This document shows, in pieces, positions 1 through 11,300 of a DNA stretch of 64,000 nucleotides. The stretch is from Caprimulgus europaeus. Its lineage: Eukaryota > Chordata > Aves > Caprimulgiformes > Caprimulgidae. Within the stretch, counting starts at the first letter, position 1. Each line of letters begins with the position of its first letter. Under the pieces are notes generated by a model. That model was not told where the DNA came from. It saw nothing but the letters and a program-made list of their open reading frames with translations, and did not search any database. Made by a program: the position numbers and the translations under genes. The DNA lies in the NCBI GenBank assembly GCA_907165065.1, contig OU015539.1:16894816-16958815 (forward strand), written 5' to 3'.

Positions 1-412
1 CTTGTTGATCCTGGTGGTGTGGATACAGTAGTGGTGCTTGTGGGCTGTGGGGTGGATGGTGCCAAGGTTGTGGTGCTGATGGTGGTGGTAGGTGATTCTG
101 TAGGAGGTCTCACAGTGCCGGTGGTAGTTGTCTCAGGAGTAGTTGTTTCTGTGACTCTTGTGGTGCTGTGGGGAGTGGGTACCGAGGGTGTGGGACCTGA
201 AGTGGTGGTTTTGGTGGTTGATCCTATTTCAGTGACTCCAGAGGTGGTGATTGTCTCTGGACTTGTTGACACCGGTGGTGTTGGCTGTTGAATAGTTGTT
301 CCTGTGGTTGACGCTGTACTTTCTGTTGTTCTCGTTGTTGGCATTGGGGTAGCTGAAGGAGTGACTACAGTACTTGTCTTCATTGTTGTTTCTGATTCAG
401 TTGTTGGGTTCA
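1..412 (-). CDS. MUC2: MUC2 exon 34 (partial): long PTS mucin exon
   Basis: Residues about 1936-2072, open to the window edge. The acceptor is TTTTCTTCCTGTGTTAAAG|TG in phase 1, giving [17 protein letters not shown] and then almost only Thr, Ser, Pro and small residues ([40 protein letters not shown]). There is no obvious short perfect tandem repeat in this part. It is probably the start of the central O-glycosylated region. Confidence 0.88.
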
Positions 413-2309
413 CTTTAACACAGGAAGAAAACACAGTCTTATTTTAAGCAGGCAAATTGCATTTGTTATTAACTTCATTTAACTTTCTAATAAGCAAATG
501 AAATTCAACATAGCTAAGCATAGAGTATTTAGATAGGAAGAAAGCAGAAATTTTTTCATTATTGGCTTTTGCATAACAGAGGGATTATTAAAAAAAACTC
601 CTACATCTTGCACAGGAGACATTGATGCAAATACTTCATTGATCAATGTTGGATGGAAAAGATGTCTATAATGTTTAAACTTTATACTGCAGAGAAGTAT
701 ATCTATGTATATACACACACACACACATTTTCCAGTATTTTAATACATATAGGAACCTGAGACATAGTCAGGAAGGAAATAAGGAAATTTTCCATAAGGA
801 AATAGCTTCAGTCTTCCAGATTTCAGAATACTATTCTATTCCTTTAAAAATATCTCCCAAATCCCAAAGCAGATTAAATTCAAAGAAATGTGGAATAAAA
901 ATCAGTCTGAAGGCCCAGGTTAAAGCAAACCTTGATGAGATTAATTTTCAGTCCTTGGCCAGAGTTTATTTTCCTTTCCATTTACACTCAACAAATCACT
1001 GGTTGTGCATTTTCTTTCTGTTTCATGTTATTACCTTGACTTTTACTCAAAATAAAGAAAAAGTCCTGATCTAGACTATGGCACCCAAGGAGGAAGTAGG
1101 ATACACTGCTTCTGCCCACACAGTCCACAAGGACAGTCCTTCAACTAAAATTAATTCACATTTAGTTGAGGGTCAGGCAAGCTCCTTCATGTGCAGCAGG
1201 AAATGCAGGAACAGATGGTGTACCATCACAGAGGCAGATTTACTGGCACATCAGCGGGTCTCACACTGCTGCTGAAATGTCAGCTTGTGTCCCAGCAGTG
1301 CATGGACAGCTGGAGAACAATGCTGATGGGAACACTGGGAGAACCCATCAGCCCAGAGCCTCGATCCATAGCAAGGGGCAACCCACAGTCTGAAACCTGA
1401 ACCCAAACCCTGCCAGGGAACACCCTTGGAGCCTCCTACAGCCAGAACTGCACGTGAGTGGTGGCAACGGCCACAGAGGCAACACAAGAGAAGAAAGGGA
1501 AGAAAGTCTGCACAGCTGCGCTCAGACAGCACCTGAAGTGATAGTGCCACAAGTGTGCACACCATAGATCTCTCCAGCTGAAGGATGAGGTCCAACAGCA
1601 GCAAAGGCAAGATTTCCTGTCAGTTCAGTACCTGTCTGAGCTGGGCAGAAGCACCAGGATGAAAAAACTCCTAATGTTCCCAATAATCAAAGGAATGGAT
1701 CCGAGAACCAGAAACATGTTGTGCATTGTCTTGCCCAACTGGAGAGCTCAGTACAGGACCCACTCTACTCCACTCTCATGAGACCCCACCTAGAGTAGTA
1801 CATCAAGCTCTGGGGTCCTCAGTACAAGAAAAACATGAAACTCTTTGAGCAGGTCCAGAGGAAGGCCACAAAAATGATCAGAAGGCTAGGACACCTGCCC
1901 TGTGAAGAGAGGCTGTGAGAGTTGGGGTTGTTCAGCTGGGAGAAGAGAAGGCTCCAGGGAGACCTTATTGCAGCCTTTCAATATATAAGGGGGCTTATAA
2001 TAAAGACAGAGAGACTTTATACCAAAGCCTGTAGTTACAGGACAGGGGGCAGTGGCTTTAAACTGAAAGAGGGGAGATTTAGTCTGGACATAAGGAAGAA
2101 ATTTTTTATGATGAGACTGGTGAGACATGGGAGCAGGTTTCCCAAAGAAGTTGTGGGTGCCTAATCATTGGAAGCATTCAAGGTCAAGTTGAATAGGGTT
2201 CTGAGTAACCTTATGCAGTGAAAGATGTCCTTGCCCATAGCAGGAGGGTTGGACTAAAAGATCTTTAAAAAGGATTTTTCCAACTCAAACTATTCCATGA
2301 TTTTGTGAT

Positions 2310-2343
<34 letters not shown>

Positions 2344-5300
2344 CAACTACTCTCCCTCAGAGAAAAAAAATTAAGAAACACGTTGCTGCCAATAAACCTT
2401 CATTTCTCTCATATCGAGGCAACAAATGACAACACAGCCAGAGAATTACCTATTGGTTCTTTAGTCGGAGGTGGTGGGTGTTCAGTGAATATTGTTGGGT
2501 AGGGCAACGTGCCTGTAGTAGTTGGGGTGGGCGCTGGTGTGCCAGGAGTAGTCATTGTTGTCCCCAGGGTGCTGCTGGTGGGGAGTACTGTGGTGGTGGT
2601 CGCGGTGGTGCTGGGAGACTCTGATGGCGTTGGCGTGGGAGGCGTAGTCGATACAGTTGGAGGGGACACTGCGGTTGTTGTGGATGAAGGTGGGGCTGTG
2701 GTGGTGCTTGGAACACACTCTGGTATGTTGGGGACGCAGCAGACACTGATCTGGTAGTTGAGGCAGACAGGCATTGGGATGATACCTCCTATCACCTGGT
2801 CGCTGTTGTTACAAGTGAGCCCCACGTTCACGTTGCATTCCACTTTCTGATGCAAATTCTCAATGGGAACGTTGGGGAATTGCTCTGCTCTGCATGAGAT
2901 GTTCTCTGCTTTGGCGCACACCCACAGCGAGTTGTTCTTCATGATGTTCTCAAAGGTTTCGTAGTCGCCGCTGTTTTTGTCAGAGCTGTTTGGGTAGCTC
3001 ACATCAATCCAGTCCGTCCAGATGCACTCACAGTCTGGGGGACAATGACACGAGGAACAATTAGAAACAGCAGGAACAGAGACAACGAGCCGGGGCACGG
3101 GCACACTCGCAGGGGGTGCTCTGGGCATCCAGTGCACACAGGGGTGACCCTCGGGCACTGCTACACCACTCAGCCAACCCTGGCCACAATAAAGCTCACT
3201 TGTGTGGGCAGGCCTCCCTTTCTTGGGCCTACAAAGCACACTGGGGGCTAATCAGGGCACAGGCACTGCCAGGCCGTGTGAGTGTCCCCTCGCAGGAAGG
3301 GCACATTGCTCTATGGGGCTCCTTGTGTGCAAAAAAACTCATGGAAGGGCAACACATGAGGTGGAGCAGGACTAAGCGGGGACTCCTGCCACTCCCTCAC
3401 CTTCTCGTGCCACTCCCATGACCTCACTATCTCAGAGAGAAATCAAACACCATGAAGGGTCATGACCACAAAGGAAGCAGGCACAGGACACACTCTCCTG
3501 CCAAACATCAGCTTGTGTCCCAGCAGCACATGGACGGCTGGAGAACAACGCTGATGGGAACACTGGGAGAACCCATCAGCCCAGAGCCTCAAGCCATAGC
3601 AAGGGGCAACCCACAGTCTGAAACCTGAACCCAAACCCTGCCAGGGAACACCCTTGGAGCCTCCTACAGCCAGAACTGAACATGAGTGGTGGCAACGACC
3701 ACAGAGGCAACACAAGAGAAGAAAGGGAAGAAAGTCTGCACAGCTGCGCTCAGACAACCCCTGAAGTGACAGTGCCACAAAACAAAGCCCCACTCCCATG
3801 GCACACCATAAGTGTGCACACCATAGATCTCTCCAGCTGAAGGACGAGGTCCAACAGCAGCAAAGGCAAGATTTCCTGTCAGTTCAGTACCTGTCTGGGC
3901 TGGGCAGAGGCACCAGGACGAAAACACTTCCTCAGAGTCCCATCGAGTCAGGGAACACAAGACCTTCTACCCAGGACCCCTGCACTCTCCTCACTTCTGA
4001 AACAGCCAGCCCAAGGGCTAGATTTGGCCTCATGCTGTTTCAGGGAACACAAAACAATTACTCCCATCCCTGATCCCATAGAGGTGGCAAAAGTTGAGCT
4101 GCTCATGGACCTTCAATTCCCTCACAACAAGACAACACAAGAGAGCACAGATCAGAGAGGTACCTGGGGGTGTTAGGGTGACGGTGTATGTTGGTGTGGG
4201 CACAGATGTAGTTATGGTAGTTGTGGTGGGCGTTGTGGTGCCAGGAACAGTTGTTGTTGTCCCCAGGGTGCTGCTGGTGGTGCTGGTGGGGAGTATCGTG
4301 GTGGTGGTGGCCGTGGTGCTGCTGGGAGACTCTGATGGCGTTGGCGTGGGAGGCGTTGTCGATACAGTTGGAGGGGACACTGCGGTTGTTGTGGATGAAG
4401 GTGGGGCTGTCGTGGTGCTTGGAACACACTCTGGTATGTTGGGGACGCAGCAGACACTGATCTGGTAGTTGAGGCAGACAGGCATTGGGATGATACCTCC
4501 TATCACCTGGTCGCTGTTGTTACAAGTGAGCCCCACGTTCACGTTGCATTCCACTTTCTGATGCAAATTCTCAATGGGAACGTTGGGGAATTGCTCTGCT
4601 CTGCATGAGATGTTCTCTGCTTTGGCGCACACCCACAGCGAGTTGTTCTTCATGATGTTCTCAAAGGTTTCGTAGTCGCCACTGTTTTTGTCAGAGCTGT
4701 TTGGGTAGCTCACATCAATCCAGTCCGTCCAGATGCACTCACAGTCTGGGGGACAATGACACGAGGAACAATTAGAAACAGCAGGAACAGAGACAACGAG
4801 CCGGGGCACGGGCACACTTGCAGGGGGTGCTCTGGGCATCCAGTGCACACAGGGGTGACCCTCGGGCACTGCTACACCACTCAGCCAACCCTGGCCACAA
4901 CAAAGCTCACTTGTGTGGGCAGGCCTCCCTTTCTTGGGCCTACAAAGCACACTGAGGGCAAAACAGGGCACAGGAACTGCCAAGCCATGTGAGTGTCCCC
5001 TCACAGGAAGGGCACATTGCTCTATGGGGCTCCCTGTGTGCAAAAAAACTCATGGAAGGACAACACGTGAGGTGGAGCAGGACTAAGCAGGGACTCCTGC
5101 CGCTCCCTCACCTTCTCGTGCCACTCTCTCAACTTCTCGTGCCACTCCCATGACCTCACTATCTCAGGGAGAAATCAAACACCATGAAGGGTCATGACCA
5201 CAAAGGAAGCAGGCACAGGACACACTCTCCTGCCAAACATCAGCTTGTGTCCCAGCAGCACGTGGATAGCTGGAGAACAACGCTGATGGGAACACTGGGA

Positions 5301-8300
5301 GAACCCATCAGCCCAGAGCCTCAAGCCATAGCAAGGGGCAACCCACAGTCTGAAACCTGAACCCAAACCCTGCCAGGGAACACCCTTGGAGCCTCCTACA
5401 GCCAGAACTGAACATGAGTGGTGGCAATGACCACAGAGGCAACACAAGAGAAGAAAGGGAAGAAAGTCTGCACAGCTGCACTCAGACAGCACCTGAAGTG
5501 ACAGTGCCACAAAACAAAGCCCCACTCCCATGGCACACCATAAGTGTGCACACCATAGATCTCTCCAGCTGAAGGACGAGGTCCAACAGCAGCAAAGGCA
5601 AGATTTCCTGTCAGTTCAGTACCTGTCTGGGCTGGGCAGAGGCACCAGGATGAAAACACTTCCTCAGAGTCCCATCGAGTCAGGGAACACAAGACCTTCT
5701 ACCCAGGACCCCTGCACTCTCCTCACTTCTGAAACAGCCAGCCCAAGGGCTAGACTGGGCCTCGTGCTATTTCAGGGAACACAAAACAATTCCTCCCATC
5801 CCTGATCCCATAGAGGTGGCAAAAGTTGAGCTGCTCATGGACCTTCAATTCCCTCACAGCAAAGCAACACAAGAGAGCACAGATCAGAGAAGTACCTGGA
5901 GGTGTTAGGGTGACGGTGTATGTTGGTGTGGGCACAGATGTAGTTATGGTAGTTGTGGTGGGTGTTGTGGTGCCAGGAAGAGTCGTTGTTGTCCCCAGGG
6001 TGCTGCTGGTGGTGCTGGTGGGGAGTATCGTGGTGGTGGCGCTGCTGCTGGGAGACTCTGATGGCGTTGGCATGGGAGGCGTAGTCGATACAGGTGGAGA
6101 GGACACTGTGGTTGTTGTGGATGAAGGTGGGGCTGTTAGAAACAGCAGGGACAGAGAAAACAGACAAAGGTTCAAGATGCATGAATAGGACACAATCTGT
6201 GCTGAACAGAAGTTACACTTTAGTCAGTTGTCACAAATCTGCAGCAGTCAGCTCACTCTTACCACAGTAAAGGCTTACATCACCAGGCCTTCCTTTCTAG
6301 TCCCAAATCAGTGCACAGACAGGGTCATGACAATCCTTTCCTAGCAAAGAGGCTAGGGATGTTGCTGTAATGTGATTCTCACTAAATTGAATACACCTAC
6401 CAACAGGTAAGACACGAGGAGGAGTAGGGCTCTGTGAGGCTTTCTATCTCTATCTTATTACTTAGAACACCTCACTATCTCACGGCATAAGAACCGAGGG
6501 GCGAAGCTGTGGTCTGGGAAGGAAGTGTGCACAGGAACATATTCCTGCCTGATTGTCCTGTAATTTCCCTGGGGTGCAATGTCAGCCTGATGGAGAGGTT
6601 CACAGAATCCCAGGGGATTTCAGTAGTCAAAGCCCACAGTCCACAGCAAGTGGAAGCCTGAAGAACAAAACTGTTCCCAAAAACCTACCAGGAGAATCCT
6701 TCCCTTCTAGATCTATAACCATAGGCAAGTGTTAGCACTGACAGAAGAAAACAGGAGGAGAAAGGGAAGAAATTCTGCACAGCCTCACCCAGACAGTGCC
6801 TAAAATGACAGTACTCTAAATCAAGGCCTACTCTGATCTCACACAATGGGTCCTTCTGGGAATCCTCTCACCAGCAGAAGGACAGAACTCCAAATCAGCA
6901 TAAATAAGACTTCCTGTCAGCCCAGTATCTGCTACAGAGATGACATGCCTCCAGTAGCTGACAGCCCTTTACTTCTCCTATGGCAAAGCAAGAGCAAAGA
7001 GTATTTGTCTGCTAAATACCTGTAGAGGTTGAAGTTACTGGGGTGGTGACCGATGGTGTGAATTCACTTGTGATGGTTGGGGTGGGTATGGGCGTGGTGG
7101 TAACTGTTGTTGACTGCCTGGTTGTAGTGGTGGTGGGTATTGTTGTGCTGATGGTGGTTGAAGTTGCAGGTGATGTTGGACTTGGTCTTTGTGTAGTCTC
7201 ACAAGGAATTTCACGCCACTCACAACAGTCTACCCTGATTTCATAATTATAGCAAAGTTGCCACATAGTTGGATCTTGCTCCTTATTTTTACAGATGAGT
7301 CCATAGGTGACATTACACTCTACTTTCTGACCAAGTTCCTCTAAGCTCACATCGGGATTATCTTTAGCTCTGCATTCAATTTTATCAGGAACTTCACATA
7401 TTTTGTTTCCATGTCTGTTTCTTATTGCATCATAGGTTTCATAGTCACCGTCACCTTCTGTAGGTTTACTAACATCGAACCACTCAGTCCAGTTACAGAC
7501 TAATCCAAAGCATGGAGCTGCAAGAGAAGACAGAGATTCAGCATCTGAGCTTCCAGAGAACACTCTGAGAAGGTTAATTCAGTATTCTGTTCCACTAAGG
7601 GCTGAGGCAATGCATTGCAACTTGTGATTTTTCCATGAGAAGCAAGATCTAAAACTGCTTCTATATTACCAGCTTTTTCAACAGGAAGGTTTACATCAAA
7701 ATAAAATCACCAAGCTGAAGCCCTTAAAAGTCTTGCTTCTGTGTCTATGCTTATCACATTTTTGCAATTAAAAAAATATTTATTTTTGTTCTAAAAATGT
7801 TTTTCTGTAGCAGTGGTCATCTTTAATTCACTCTTCCTTTAAATGTTCCTTTGATGCTTTTAACAACTTAGTTTTCTACTTAAAACTTACTTGTAGATAC
7901 TGGAGAGCTTGTAGTGGTAACTGAAATAGAGAAAAAAAAAAAAGATTACTTCATCATCTGCAAGCTTTAGGAAAAAATACAGTAATAGTTTTAAATAACC
8001 TAATTATATTTTTTTCTTGAGACTACTGAGACAATTCCTACTATTCCAGCAGGATATTCAGATGCTAAAATATTTTTCAGAATTAGGAAGGCATCCTGTA
8101 CATTTATAGTTACAATTTCTTCCTTGAGAAATAAATCAAAGTGTTAAAAATCTTTCTTAGGGTAATGTGATAAAACTATTGATAAGTATCATTCTGTTTG
8201 TGTCGACTCTAAGTCCATATACTTGTACATTTTATCTTTAAAGTATTTTCCTTAAAGAAAATAATTTTTAGATGTACAACTCTGTTGAAGATTTACCTGT

Positions 8301-11300
8301 GGTGGTGAGAGTACTGGTAGGAAAGGAAGTTGAAATGGTTGTAGGTGATTCAGATGTCGGACAAGGATAAATGCTTTCAATAACTACAGAACCATTTTCT
8401 GCACAAACATATGTTATGCATATGTTGCCATTCTGTATCTGTGCCACAACGTCCCCCACTTCATAACTCGTTCCATTGATGACACAAGGACACCCTGAAA
8501 GAAAGAGCTTTACTGTGCAATTTTTCTCCTACCAGCCAAGAGAAAAAGGCAAAATACTTATGGACAAGAAAGCATTTACATGAGTCATGCATGCTGATTT
8601 CAGAGCTATCCCTTGAGCTGAGATCTAATACACCACACTAATTTATCTTTACATTTAGAAGAACATTAAAGCATATCTAATAAAGACCTGCATAAAACAC
8701 TTGGAAGAACAGACTTAAGAACAAAAATGAAAAATATTCAGAGAGAAATAACAAATTTACTATCTGACACTTTAATTCTACACTTTCTGGGAGTGCAAAC
8801 TCTCAAAGTGAAATCCTTTAGTTTGGATATAGGACATGAGAAAAAGGTTGAACAAATAGTACTAATGCCAAGGTTCAATAGAAGTGCTGCCTGATTTGCT
8901 TTGGCCATAACTTTTACTTGCACTGGAAAGAAATATTGCAAATCAGTGCCAAGTCTTTTGTGGAGACAGACATAGCAGTTCTATGCATTTTTTTTCTTTT
9001 TATTTGTAGAAAAAACCCAAACGTTATTTACCTGGGATTGGTGTACACTGTATGGATCCTGAGGGGCCACAGACACTAAAAGCAAAGTTTTCAAATATTA
9101 AAACATTGTATATGTTTTAAGGCACCTGTTAGCAGAGCCAAGAACACAGAGACATATAAATTTGTCACTCAGTCTTCATTCACACTATTGGGCATTTTTC
9201 TGAGTGTAATATTTTCCATTATCACCTATTGTTATTTCATTCAAACTAAGCCATCACTTTCATTCTTTAAGTAAAACATAGTAAAATAATCAAGAACCAC
9301 TTTGTGTTGCAAGTTGCATTAGTGCAATAGTAAGAACTGTTTTTCAGAGCAGTGAACTTTTAGCTAGATAAGGGGATTTTTTTTTAATCTCTGGTCACCG
9401 TGTGGAGTCACAGATGTCAGTGCTATCGTTAATAAGGCTCTAGAAATGAGCAGTTAGGACTCAACTATGTCTTTCAGGGCTAGTACAGTTAATTTCAGAC
9501 TACAGTGATTTTGAAATCCCAGTTTTAAATGAGAATGCAAGGCAGAGAGAAGAGCCCCTTGCTTCCCAAACAGCCATGAGAATCAAAATGTTGTTCTAGA
9601 GACACGCTTATGTTTCATGCCATTGTATCATTTCTGCCACTTTGAAAAGTAGATTTAGTGAATTTGCTAATACACTCATTTTAACAATGCTATCAACCTG
9701 AAATCTGGATTACTATGAGTTTGGAAAATTATGAATGAAAAGTTTAGAATCTATATGTATGGTAAATGCAGCATTTTTTGAGTTTAAGTCTCAACTGGAA
9801 CAAACAGCATTGTTACTCTGATCTGCATAGATGTACTAGCTCTTCGGTTGAAGTTGTGTCTCTATTTGCTTGAGGCCCAGTGAAGAAAATGAGGGGCTCT
9901 GCATACATAATTCTTTTCTGAACTACTGCAAAGGTGTTTGCACTTTCATATACCATTTTGTACAGTTCTCTTCTGTGGGTATTTCGCTCCCAGGAGGAAC
10001 ATGAGTTCCATTGATGTAACACCAACACTGATCTTCAGGCACACATTCCTTTGTCTCTTCATTATAAATAGGCTTGTCCTTCGGGCATCTAGGGTAGCAA
10101 CCTGTTGATGAGAAGTAGAACAGTATACGGGATGAAGAAAAAGTACAGAGTTAACTCAGGATACCTTCTGAAGGTAAATGATTCTCACTGAATCAAGCAG
10201 GGTGAAAGAAATTAAAAAATTCTAATTCAAATTAATTCTTGGACAATTAGTCTTTCCAAAGACTCAAATAAAAAAAATAATTCATTGATAATACTGGGGT
10301 GAGGAGGATTAAATAAGAATTTAGTCATGAAAACTAGAGTTGTTTTTTCCTAGTTCAGTATCTTGAAGAACCCCCTAATTTATATTAATTTATATGGACA
10401 GCTACTAATTTTAAGACAAAGAAACATCCAATTTTTTCTACAGGTATTGAAATGTAATCATTATGTCAGTAATACTTTTAAGAAGAGCATGGAAGTAGAT
10501 TCATTAACAAATGGGTTTTAACTACATTTATTGGAACACAAGACTTTTTTTATGTGCTTTTAACAGACCAGGTATCTCCACCCCAGACAGATAATTTATC
10601 TGCATTTTTCTGTGCCCTTGGCCAGTAAGGGATGCAAAATAACAATGGTGTAATAATCTTGCATGTTTCAGGATGCTATTATGTCTGACAGCAATGTAAC
10701 TATCACCCACTGGTGTTAATAAATAATAAATTACATTATAGGAAACATTTATGTAAAAATGGAGAGAAATTCAGCACAACAGATTTAGGAACACCTTGTC
10801 AAGCTGATTGACTATTCCATATTTATTAAGTGGTACCTGGACAAATTTATATAAAATAAAACACCAAAATGGCAAGGAATTCATTACCTTCCAGGTATGG
10901 TACTGAAAAGTTGGTGCTGACATTATTAATCATCCTGCAGGTCATGATATTGCTGCCACAAGGCTCATAGTGCCAGTCACACTCATTACGAGGGTTGTAG
11001 TAGTCACAAAATATTGCTGATGAGAAAAAAAAGAGAAGCTAATTAAAAATATGGTTGCTGGAATGCAGCTCTGATCCGGCCTTAAAAGGTACAAGCTAAA
11101 CAAATATACATGTTAAGCCAGCAAAATTTCTCTTGGGGTACAGGTCCTTGACTTTCTCCCACTATACTTAAACCTAGGGTACATCAAAATTTGGGGTCAA
11201 ATCTCTGGGGCCCAATAATTTTATATTAAACACTCAAGCTGCAGAGTGAAAAATATTTGATTCAAACCACAAAAGAATTAAAGAATTAGTGCTGATTTTA

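Larger units (their letters stand above)
2450..6150 (-). repeat. Tandem CysD-PTS exon/intron duplication, period 1,732 bp
   Basis: Matching landmarks are 1,732 bp apart: exon ends at 4164 and 5896, the gaggtggc word at 4081 and 5813, and catgacca at 3461 and 5193. Introns and exons match almost base for base, so the duplication is recent or has been homogenised. Similarity on the high side stops near 6,130-6,150, at the CysD-loss joint. On the low side it stops within the PTS part of exon 33. Confidence 0.9.

Noticed and set aside
1922-2164. Open frames at 1922-2164 (+) and 22308-22517 (-) with [16 protein letters not shown]
   Set aside because: These are pieces of the CR1 ORF2 tail, not host genes.
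3443-5692. Repeated open frames of about 100-118 codons in the duplicated introns (for example 3443-3799 and 5175-5531, minus strand)
   Set aside because: They lie in MUC2 introns and are similar only because the intron was copied recently. The older copy near 1.3-1.6 kb keeps only part of the frame, and no domain is seen.
19-6188. Long Val/Gly-rich plus-strand open frames (19-291, 2509-2757, 4094-4468, 5826-6188)
   Set aside because: They are the reverse complement of Thr/Ser/Pro codons in the mucin exons (ACC/ACA read as GGT/TGT). No start context or domain supports them.
1170-6960. CRISPR-like or satellite array
   Set aside because: The repeats are about 1.7-kb exon/intron units in a eukaryotic gene, not short repeats with spacers.
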